From Candidatus Electronema nielsenii (GTDB taxonomy: Bacteria > Desulfobacterota > Desulfobulbia > Desulfobulbales > Desulfobulbaceae), in the NCBI GenBank assembly GCA_026122915.1, contig JAGIXO010000041.1, positions 1 to 13,708 on the forward strand: a stretch of 13,708 nucleotides of DNA, read 5' to 3'. The notes beneath the pieces are model-generated. The model was not told the origin of the DNA. It saw nothing but the letters and a program-made list of their open reading frames with translations, and did not search any database. The position numbers were made by a program, and so were the translations under genes. This document shows, piece by piece, positions 1 to 5,312 of this stretch (its first letter is position 1; each line of letters starts with the position of its first letter).

Positions 1-2
1 GG

Positions 3-152
3 GCGGCTGGTGGATGTGTTGGAGGTAAAGGTGGGGGCGTAACTATTGTCGAAGACGAAATAGCAAGCAGGGTGCGTCATGCACCTATGAAAGAAATGAT
101 GAAATGCACCCTGCATGACTTAGTGGGTTCTATTTACCATTCATACTTTTAA
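3..152 (+). CDS. C-terminal fragment of an unrecognised protein, cut by the window edge
   Basis: This frame is open from the window edge to a TAA at 150-152 and gives about 49 residues, with no start codon inside the window before the middle of the frame. The visible part begins with a glycine-rich stretch (GGCVGGKGGG) and ends in a mixed, His- and Met-containing tail. It stops 18 bases before the next gene on the same strand, which suits co-transcription with it. I do not recognise the family, and the coding call rests only on openness and position. An inverted repeat lies inside it (67-75 with 106-114), so the stretch could also be a structured leader rather than coding. Confidence 0.35.
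   Translation, partial: AAGGCVGGKGGGVTIVEDEIASRVRHAPMKEMMKCTLHDLVGSIYHSYF
67..114 (+). repeat. 9-bp inverted repeat upstream of the DUF697-like gene
   Basis: GCAGGGTGC at 67-75 is the exact reverse complement of GCACCCTGC at 106-114. Two competing pairings share the same bases: GGTGC 71-75 with GCACC 81-85, and GTCATGC 76-82 with GCATGAC 113-119. The overlapping arrangement resembles mutually exclusive hairpins, but no T-run follows and it may be chance within a coding region. Confidence 0.35.
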
Positions 153-170
153 AAAAGGAGTAGTGTAATT

Positions 171-779
171 ATGACCAGAACTGGAAAAGCTCGTTTAATA
201 ATCGGTACGTTTGCATCACTTGCAGCTACATGGTCTGCTGCAACTGCGGCAATACCTGTTATCGGGCCTGTATTAGCTGATACAGCAGGGTTGACTGTAT
301 TGACTGTAGCAATGGCATATTCATTAGCCGCTCTTTATGATAAAACTATGGATTCTGCGAGTCTTTATGCATTTGCTTCAGTAGCAGTCGGAGCTATAGC
401 TGGACAATTAGCGTTAAAGGTTTGTGCCAGTATTATTCCTATCTTTGGAAGTTATTTCAATGCGTCTGTTACATTTATACTTCATGGCGCAATAGGATGG
501 GCTTTATGTGAGATATTTGAATCAGGAAGAACGCCTGTTGACTGCTCAACAGAAGAACTAAAGGAATTATTTAAACGTAACAAAGGGAAGGCTGAGGAAG
601 AAAAGAAAAGGTATGACGCAGCAATGGCATCTTTACCTCAAGATGCAAGACAAAAAGTCAAAGACCTCCAAAGTAAGATTAAGGACAAAAAGTTATCTGA
701 CTTTGAACGCAATGAGCTGATGAAAGAAATAACAAGTATTTTCGAGAAGCATGGCTCATCCAGTATATTTGATGTTTGA
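171..779 (+). CDS. Small DUF697/YcjF-like membrane protein
   Basis: This 202-residue protein has a hydrophobic N-terminal two-thirds and a charged C-terminal third. Residues about 8-58 and 63-114 contain membrane-type helices. Two Pro-Gly motifs, IPVIGPVLAD (residues 28-37) and IIPIFGSYFNAS (88-99), sit at the two places where DUF697 (YcjF-type) domains have their conserved IPxxG and lPxxGsxxnA signatures. DUF697 proteins are often linked to a membrane-associated GTPase, but no GTPase motif is visible here, so this is a stand-alone version. Residues about 127-195 are Lys/Glu-rich and predicted helical, likely cytoplasmic. The start is supported by GGAG at 157-160, 10 bases before the ATG. The gene is AT-richer than the kinase genes further along. 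The family match is by pattern only; the function is unknown. Confidence 0.7.
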   Translation: MTRTGKARLIIGTFASLAATWSAATAAIPVIGPVLADTAGLTVLTVAMAYSLAALYDKTMDSASLYAFASVAVGAIAGQLALKVCASIIPIFGSYFNASVTFILHGAIGWALCEIFESGRTPVDCSTEELKELFKRNKGKAEEEKKRYDAAMASLPQDARQKVKDLQSKIKDKKLSDFERNELMKEITSIFEKHGSSSIFDV

Positions 780-796
780 GATAGTATCAAAATCCA

Positions 797-820
797 GCAG
801 AAGCAATGCACCGCTTCTGC
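797..820 (+). terminator. Hairpin 18 bases after the DUF697-like gene
   Basis: GCAGAAGC (797-804) and GCTTCTGC (813-820) pair perfectly across an 8-base loop, just after the stop codon at 777-779. The position suits transcription termination or mRNA 3'-end protection. No T-run follows, so an intrinsic terminator is only possible, not clear. Confidence 0.3.
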
Positions 821-1056
821 CGGACAGCTCCAGTTGCGCTTACTCGTAAGGTCACAAGCAACTGCGCCGCTTGGCTGGCCGAGCTTTTCCCATCTTGCTG
901 TACGTCTTTTGCATCGCCTGTTCCTCTGTGAAGGATATCCAATCTATGCTGCTTGATTGCAGCACCACCGAATCTAAGCAGGAAAAAGCAGAGTTTGATG
1001 AGCTTCAGGTTAGTTCTTTGTGAGAAGCAGAGGGATGAGCCTGTTCGTTAATTCTC

Positions 1057-1084
1057 TTGCGATCTTTCGCAGGCGCGGTATAGT
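1057..1084 (+). promoter_or_regulatory. Possible sigma70-type promoter for the Pro/Gln-rich peptide gene
   Basis: TTGCGA (1057-1062) and TATAGT (1079-1084) are separated by 16 bases and lie about 64 bases before the start codon at 1148. The -10 matches five of six consensus bases and the -35 matches four. A TGCGA/TCGCA hairpin overlaps the -35 and spacer. Confidence 0.3.
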
Positions 1085-1147
1085 TCCTTGTTCATGCTGA
1101 AGAAAAATGATGCAGCAGCATATCCAAATACATACAGGAACGCACAA

Positions 1148-1285
1148 ATGAGCGAAAAAAAGTCACCCACAACCAATCCGCCGCGCCCAATCCCGCAGCA
1201 GAAGCAGCAAAAGCAAGGGCAGAACAAGGGCTACAATGCGCCTCCTCCTCCCAAGCCACAAGTGCCGTCAAAGAAAGGCCGATAA
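1148..1285 (+). CDS. 45-residue Pro/Gln/Lys-rich peptide, unknown function
   Basis: The peptide begins MSEKKSPTTNPP and is dominated by Pro, Gln, Lys and Asn, with a polyproline run (PPPPKPQVP) near the end and a basic tail (SKKGR). It has no signal peptide and no membrane helix, and is probably disordered and positively charged. I chose the ATG at 1148 because AGGA lies eight bases upstream (1136-1139). The frame can be extended in-frame to ATG 1094 or TTG 1088, but those have no better ribosome site. Short basic Pro/Gln-rich peptides can be real (for example nucleic-acid-associated tails), but the composition bias alone can also keep a chance frame open. It lies about 120 bases before radC, with an inverted repeat between them. 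Not recognised. Confidence 0.45.
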   Translation: MSEKKSPTTNPPRPIPQQKQQKQGQNKGYNAPPPPKPQVPSKKGR

Positions 1286-1292
1286 GTACAAG

Positions 1293-1349
1293 GATGGTGG
1301 GCTTTTTGCTTGATACAGTTGACGTTATCAACGCATTTGCCCCACCATC
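1293..1349. repeat. Nested inverted repeat between the peptide gene and radC
   Basis: GATGGTGGG (1293-1301) pairs with CCCACCATC (1341-1349). Inside it TTGATA (1310-1315) pairs with TATCAA (1326-1331). The two stems are coaxial in arrangement with unequal internal loops, directly upstream of the radC ribosome-binding region. It could be an RNA structure in the radC leader, an operator, or a remnant of a small mobile repeat; there is no T-run immediately after the right arm. Confidence 0.5.
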
Positions 1350-1406
1350 ATCTCAATAGGGAAGTTTATGTTTTGATTGCGCGAAAGACCGCTCTTGTCG
1401 ATTCCG

Positions 1407-2147
1407 ATGAACCTACAGGAAGACCCGATAAAACCCGGCGAAGGCCATCGTCAACGGTTACGTGACCGATTTCAGGCCCAAGGCATGGACGCTCTGACCG
1501 ATACTGAGGTCATTGAGCTGCTGCTGACATTCGGCACACCTCGTTCCGATTGCCGTCCTTCAGCGGAGGAAGCCATGCAGCGGTTCAAAACACTGCCGGA
1601 AGTTTTAGACGCGCATCCGACAGCCTTGGAAAAGGTCAAAGGCATGGGGCCGAAAAACATCTTTGCTCTTCAATTCATTCAAGGTGTGGCACGTCGTTAT
1701 CTCCGCCAGCGAATTCAGAAAAAGAACTACGTCACCTCATCTAAAGACGTGGCCGATTATCTCATTCATGCCCTGCGCGGTCTCCGCCGCGAGGTTTTCA
1801 TGGCTGTCTATCTTGATGCCTCGCACGCAGTCATTGATAGCGAAATTCTCTCTGAAGGCACCATCAACGTCAACACCGTTTATCCCCGCGAATTGATTAA
1901 GGCGGCACTGTCCCGCAATGCTGCCGCCTTGGTCATCGCTCACAACCATCCGTCGGGTAGTCTCCAGCCGTCAGCGCAGGACGAACAGCTCACCCGCACA
2001 CTCTTCCTGATGTGTTCTTTCATGAATATCAACTTGCTCGATCATCTGATTATCGGTGCGGGCGAGACCGTCTATAGCTTTGCCGATCAAGGCCAAATGG
2101 CGGCTGTTCGCAATGACTGCGCGGCACTCCGGGCCAAGCTGGGCTGA
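1407..2147 (+). CDS. radC: RadC/JAB-family protein (MPN+ domain)
   Basis: From the ATG at 1407 this is a 246-residue protein. Residues about 13-60 match the N-terminal RadC UPF0758 region (GHRQRLRDRF, then DALTDTEVIELLLTFGTPRSD). A helix-hairpin-helix-like segment (KVKGMGPKNIFAL) lies at 76-88. The C-terminal JAB/MPN domain carries the zinc-binding signature H-x-H-x7-S-x2-D as HNHPSG...SAQD (His179, His181, Ser189, Asp192). These proteins look like metal-dependent hydrolases; despite the name, a role in DNA repair is not established, and relatives are common near mobile or defence genes. The start is unsettled. The frame stays open upstream to TTG 1377, and the only good ribosome site (AGGGAAG, 1358-1364) precedes an ATG at 1368 that runs into an in-frame TGA after two codons. 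The family call is firm, the start is not. Confidence 0.85.
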   Translation: MNLQEDPIKPGEGHRQRLRDRFQAQGMDALTDTEVIELLLTFGTPRSDCRPSAEEAMQRFKTLPEVLDAHPTALEKVKGMGPKNIFALQFIQGVARRYLRQRIQKKNYVTSSKDVADYLIHALRGLRREVFMAVYLDASHAVIDSEILSEGTINVNTVYPRELIKAALSRNAAALVIAHNHPSGSLQPSAQDEQLTRTLFLMCSFMNINLLDHLIIGAGETVYSFADQGQMAAVRNDCAALRAKLG

Positions 2148-2198
2148 AATTGACACAGTTCTTTTATGTGGCGATTGGTGAAATGCGAAAACAGAGAC

Positions 2199-2217
2199 AG
2201 ACTTTTTAAAAAAGTCT
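2199..2217 (+). terminator. A/T-rich palindrome after radC, possible terminator
   Basis: AGACTTTTT at 2199-2207 runs directly into AAAAAAGTCT at 2208-2217, a palindrome about 50 bases after the radC stop. On the minus strand the same palindrome provides a T-run after the barrel gene. It is A/T-rich and tight, so its stability as a terminator hairpin is doubtful, but the convergent position fits. Confidence 0.4.
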
Positions 2218-2230
2218 CAAGCGAAGGGAA

Positions 2231-2249
2231 TCAGGTGAAACTCACCTGA
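2231..2249 (-). terminator. Hairpin after the outer-membrane barrel gene
   Basis: TCAGGTGA (2231-2238) and TCACCTGA (2242-2249) pair perfectly across a three-base loop, beginning five bases beyond the barrel gene's stop codon on the minus strand. The downstream minus-strand bases are pyrimidine-rich (TTCCCTTCGC) rather than a clean T-run, so this is a moderate terminator candidate. Confidence 0.45.
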
Positions 2250-2253
2250 AAGC

Positions 2254-4302
2254 TTACCATCTGTAGCTGAAACCTAACGTGTAGTAATCATGTTCTGTTG
2301 TCATCTGGTGGTCAAAAGGATCACTGCCATATTCATACGTCTGATGCTTCCATCCCAGCATCAAATTTGCTTTTTTTGACAATATGCTTTCCAAGTCAAT
2401 GGATGCTGAACAGCCGTAACTTTCCTGACTTGTGTATGGAGTGAAAAAAGCCTGCAATATTATATAGTCGCTTGCCTTTATATTGCCGGAAACACTCCAG
2501 CTTGAATCAACAGAGTCAGGCAGCACATCCCCTACATTGTAGGCGACTTTTACTTCGGCCCACGAATTAAGGTTCAGACCAACTCCTATGTTGAAAACAT
2601 TATCAACAGGATCGCGCAGGTAATCAGTCAAATCCAGCATGTCATCCTTATCTTGACGGTCAAAGGCATATCGGAAACCGGTAAACACAGAGGCTGTGTT
2701 TTTTCGCCATGTGCCAATTCTGCGGGAAAGCTCGCTCTCAAGCCGACTGTAATAATCTTGATCAGGATTCAGATAACCTATGACAGCACCTGTGTACAGC
2801 CAATTTTTCCAAAAATGCCGAGTGTAATCAGTTCCTATGTATGATTTTATGATATCGGTGAACAGCAGGCCGGTGTAATACCGCCAAGCGTATGATGTTC
2901 CGGTGAGATTGCCTGAATAACTCAAATGAGGATAATAGACTGTTTCATAATTCAGCGTTGTAATTCCGATAAAGTTCACATCTCTGGCGTACATGGTCAA
3001 ATACGCCTGAACATAAAATTCATCCAGAGCTTGAGAATTGATAGTCTGTTGATCGGTCGCGGATAAAAAACTGATGTTTGCCGATGCCCCGCCCTCGCCG
3101 CCGACATGTGTCAGCACCCGTTCCGGGCCGACAGGATCATAATAGAAACGATAGGAAGAAGATGTTTCTCTGACTGGAGACAAGCCAAGCCATAAGGTGT
3201 TGAAATATGCTCTCGGCAATACTGCAAGTCCATCCTGAACTGACGCATGATCGGCGGAGCCAAGCCCGGCTTGGTAAATCGTCCAGCTGTTGTCAGGAAG
3301 GCGGGTGTTGCTGGCCGCATTGAACAGATTGTTGTTGATATTTGTGTTTGCTTTTTTGTCGCTGCCGACGAGCGACGGATCAACATCTGGAAGAATCTGC
3401 GCTCCTGCGGCAAGCGGCATGTTAATTTCGATATTGTCTCCGTCCCAGACACCTCCAAAGCCGTGAACTGTGACACCCATCACTGATTTGGCGTAATTGC
3501 TTCTGATGATCTTCCTTACTCTGGAATATCCAGCCAAGGCTGTATTTTCAATTTTTTCTTTTCGCTTCATGCTGCTGGTGTCGCTGATGCTGTTGCCTGG
3601 TGTTGCGCCGATATTGGGAAGATACAAATCTAAACCGATATATTGGCCGTCCGCTCCACGGCTTTGGAATCCGGGCTGCGCAAGAACAGCTATACTTTTT
3701 TCAGAAATCTCATCGCCGATGTTGCCTTTTTGCTCAATACGGGTTGGAACAAAATATTTTGGATCAATGCTGTTCCTGTCGGTTATCAGAGAGGGGGTGA
3801 ATGCGCATTGTTTGTCTGGGGGCGCGTTCGGATCAAGAACAGAACAGGAGCCGGTGAAGCTCATTTGCAATCCCATGCCCATCATGGTTTGCGGAGAGGT
3901 TTCTGTTAGAATAATTTCATTATTTTTAGTTGCTGTTTTAAATTGCAGATATTTCCCTTGATAATCAGAAGTGAAAATTTGATCGTCAGATAAACTCTGC
4001 TCAACTTTGCTGCTGACGGTGTAAGTAAGATTTAAAAAAATATTTTCTTTTCGGTGATCTCCATATATTGTACCAATATCAAAATTGTCTCCATAAATAA
4101 TGCCGACATCTGCTTGGCCTTCTGCTATATGGTCAACCACATGCCAGTTAAGAGCAGTTCTTGTGACATTGACAGGCAGTTTTTCTTTTTCAATAACATG
4201 AGGTTGGATGATGTATTCCGATTCACTGTAAGCATGTTTTGATTTCAGGGAGACTTCCGCCAGCAATAACACCGCAGAGATATAAAATATTTTTTTCTTC
4301 AT
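2254..4302 (-). CDS. Large outer-membrane beta-barrel protein, unknown family
   Basis: This 682-residue protein starts with a lysine-rich, hydrophobic signal peptide (MKKKIFYISAVLLL) that probably ends near residue 26. It ends in FSYRW, the terminal aromatic expected of an outer-membrane barrel recognised by BAM. Residues about 410-682 are dense in alternating aromatic and polar residues, with turns typical of barrel strands. After the signal comes a near-perfect tandem decapeptide, VGIIYGDNFD then IGTIYGDHRK (66-75 and 76-85), a beta-type repeat. Cys153 and Cys166 sit in a short Pro/Asp-rich loop and could form a disulfide. I recognise no porin, secretin or autotransporter family. It follows two small secreted-protein genes on the same strand, beyond a strong terminator, which suggests an export, anchoring or assembly partner made in smaller amounts. 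No strong ribosome-binding site precedes the ATG. Confidence 0.75.
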   Translation of the reverse strand: MKKKIFYISAVLLLAEVSLKSKHAYSESEYIIQPHVIEKEKLPVNVTRTALNWHVVDHIAEGQADVGIIYGDNFDIGTIYGDHRKENIFLNLTYTVSSKVEQSLSDDQIFTSDYQGKYLQFKTATKNNEIILTETSPQTMMGMGLQMSFTGSCSVLDPNAPPDKQCAFTPSLITDRNSIDPKYFVPTRIEQKGNIGDEISEKSIAVLAQPGFQSRGADGQYIGLDLYLPNIGATPGNSISDTSSMKRKEKIENTALAGYSRVRKIIRSNYAKSVMGVTVHGFGGVWDGDNIEINMPLAAGAQILPDVDPSLVGSDKKANTNINNNLFNAASNTRLPDNSWTIYQAGLGSADHASVQDGLAVLPRAYFNTLWLGLSPVRETSSSYRFYYDPVGPERVLTHVGGEGGASANISFLSATDQQTINSQALDEFYVQAYLTMYARDVNFIGITTLNYETVYYPHLSYSGNLTGTSYAWRYYTGLLFTDIIKSYIGTDYTRHFWKNWLYTGAVIGYLNPDQDYYSRLESELSRRIGTWRKNTASVFTGFRYAFDRQDKDDMLDLTDYLRDPVDNVFNIGVGLNLNSWAEVKVAYNVGDVLPDSVDSSWSVSGNIKASDYIILQAFFTPYTSQESYGCSASIDLESILSKKANLMLGWKHQTYEYGSDPFDHQMTTEHDYYTLGFSYRW

Positions 4303-4335
4303 AGGCTTTGCCGTTTTTTATCCTGATATCATAAT

Positions 4336-4375
4336 AAAAAAAACAGCCTTCTACATAAAACAGAAGGCTGTTTTT
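4336..4375 (-). terminator. Strong rho-independent terminator between small secreted genes and barrel gene
   Basis: A 12-bp perfect stem (4341-4352 with 4362-4373, core ACAGCCTTCT/AGAAGGCTGT) encloses a nine-base loop. On the minus strand it is followed by an uninterrupted run of T (complement of A at 4336-4343). The plus strand also has T at 4371-4375, so it could act in both directions, although only minus-strand genes flank it. Only about 33 bases separate it from the barrel ATG, leaving little room for a separate promoter, so read-through is the likely source of barrel mRNA. Confidence 0.9.
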
Positions 4376-4405
4376 CTATACAACAACTGCTCTGCTGCTG
4401 TTTGT

Positions 4406-4777
4406 TTATGGGTTTGTCTGGGCAATTGTGCCAGCAGGCGCAGCAATATTGGTGGTGCTGCCTGTGAGGTTGTTGGCTTGAGCAGTGCCAAGAACGGTAT
4501 CTGCCGCTATATTGTCAATGTATATTTTACTTGGCACAAGCGTTACGATACCGCTTGCCCCTGCGGCAAACGCCTCAGTCGTGCCAACAGCAGTCGCTGC
4601 GCCAGCATAAGCTGTTGATTTGCCAACTGACACTGCCGCAGAGGCTGAGGTCACTACTCCTGTCGTAAGCTGAAAACTTGCGGAACCTGCAATGCCACCC
4701 TGTCCAGCAGCGAAGGCAAACCCGGTGAATCCGAACACGCACACAGTTACACTCAATCCAAGCAATACTTTTTTCAT
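4406..4777 (-). CDS. Small secreted Ala/Gly/Ser/Thr-rich protein, copy A
   Basis: This 123-residue precursor has a classic Sec signal peptide (MKKVLLGL, then a hydrophobic core, ending AFA-A near residue 23). That leaves a mature protein of about 100 residues with no cysteine and very few charged residues. Blocks shared with the neighbouring copy are GQGGIAGSASFQL (25-37), SAAVSVGKSTAYAGAATA (46-63) and GTAQxNNLxGSxTNIAAPAGT near the C-terminus, separated by variable stretches. This looks like a structural or surface protein, not an enzyme. The start has an ideal ribosome site (GGAGG seven bases upstream). It lies 22 bases after copy B on the same strand, and a strong terminator follows. I do not recognise the family; composition suggests a beta-rich or fibre-like fold, which is inference. 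Confidence 0.85.
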   Translation of the reverse strand: MKKVLLGLSVTVCVFGFTGFAFAAGQGGIAGSASFQLTTGVVTSASAAVSVGKSTAYAGAATAVGTTEAFAAGASGIVTLVPSKIYIDNIAADTVLGTAQANNLTGSTTNIAAPAGTIAQTNP

Positions 4778-4799
4778 GGCAATTCCTCCGTAAATAGAG

Positions 4800-5183
4800 T
4801 TAGTTCAGCTGCGTAACAGTGCCAGCAGGTGCAGCAATATTGGTGCTGCTACCTGCGAGGTTATTAACTTGAGCCGTGCCAAGAGTACCAGCCGCCTCGC
4901 CATTGATTTGCGATATATATATATTGGTACCTGTAAGTGTCGTTGCTCCGCCGGTTCCAGCAGAAAATGCCGAAGTGGTGCCAGCAGCGGTGGCTGCACC
5001 AGCATAAGCGGTTGATTTGCCGACTGACACGGCCGCCGATGCTGCAGTAACTGCGTTCGGCACAAGACCATTAAGCTGAAAACTTGCGGAACCTGCAATG
5101 CCACCTTGTCCAGCAGCAAAGGCAGACCCGGCGAACCCAAACACGCACGCCGCTGCACCTAATCCAAGCAATACTTTTTTCAT
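4800..5183 (-). CDS. Small secreted Ala/Gly/Ser/Thr-rich protein, copy B
   Basis: This 127-residue precursor is a paralogue of the adjacent copy A. The signal peptide (MKKVLLGLGAAACVFGF, cleavage near residue 23) and the blocks GQGGIAGSASFQL, ASAAVSVGKSTAYAGAATA and TNIAAPAGT are identical or nearly so. The differences cluster in residues about 38-48 and 70-100. The open frame extends 15 codons further upstream, but ATG 5183 is chosen because GGGAG lies just before it, the signal peptide begins there, and the context matches copy A (both read GAATTG just before the ATG). It is the first gene after a near-consensus promoter, so it should be strongly expressed. Similar DNA sequence, including the ribosome site, points to a recent tandem duplication or ongoing gene conversion. 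Function unknown. Confidence 0.85.
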   Translation of the reverse strand: MKKVLLGLGAAACVFGFAGSAFAAGQGGIAGSASFQLNGLVPNAVTAASAAVSVGKSTAYAGAATAAGTTSAFSAGTGGATTLTGTNIYISQINGEAAGTLGTAQVNNLAGSSTNIAAPAGTVTQLN

Positions 5184-5233
5184 GACAATTCTCCCAGATG
5201 AATGAATAATGGAACTGCATATCAACAATGCTA

Positions 5234-5262
5234 AATATATATAAAAAAGTGTTTGCTGTCAA
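5234..5262 (-). promoter_or_regulatory. Near-consensus sigma70 promoter for the small secreted proteins
   Basis: On the minus strand the -35 box TTGACA (complement of 5257-5262) and the -10 box TATATT (complement of 5234-5239) are exactly 17 bases apart. Eleven of twelve bases match consensus. Transcription would begin near 5227, giving a leader of about 43 bases before the ATG at 5183. The intergenic region is shared with the divergent hemW, for which no comparably clear promoter is seen. Confidence 0.8.
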
Positions 5263-5312
5263 ATGACATTTTCATTATTCAGCTTAACTAATTATTATAT
5301 CAACGATTTTTC

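Larger units (their letters stand above)
780..1147. other. Gene-poor stretch with small hairpins
   Basis: No convincing gene is seen in these 368 bases. A perfect 8-bp hairpin lies at 797-820, and a second, imperfect one at about 834-867 is closed by CAGTTGC/GCAACTG with CTTAC/GTAAG inside. A 25-codon frame (946-1023) has an AAGGA ten bases upstream but is too short to accept. A possible promoter for the following peptide gene lies at 1057-1084. The stretch could be decayed sequence or hold a small RNA; I cannot tell which. Confidence 0.5.

Noticed and set aside
946..1023. 25-codon frame with an AAGGA site ten bases upstream
   Set aside because: It is too short, with no recognisable feature beyond a DCST tetrapeptide shared with the preceding protein; the coincidence is easily chance.
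1092..1331. 79-residue minus-strand frame with a hydrophobic segment opposite the Pro/Gln-rich peptide
   Set aside because: It is an antisense frame with no ribosome site. Its Leu/Ala/Trp content mirrors the composition of the plus strand.
3497..3961. 154-residue plus-strand frame opposite the barrel gene
   Set aside because: It lies wholly antisense to a gene with a signal peptide and barrel end. No ribosome site or family pattern is seen.
4805..5158. 117-residue frame overlapping secreted copy B in another frame
   Set aside because: It is a shadow frame rich in Leu/Gln/Ala. The overlapping frame has the signal peptide, the ribosome site and a paralogue next door.
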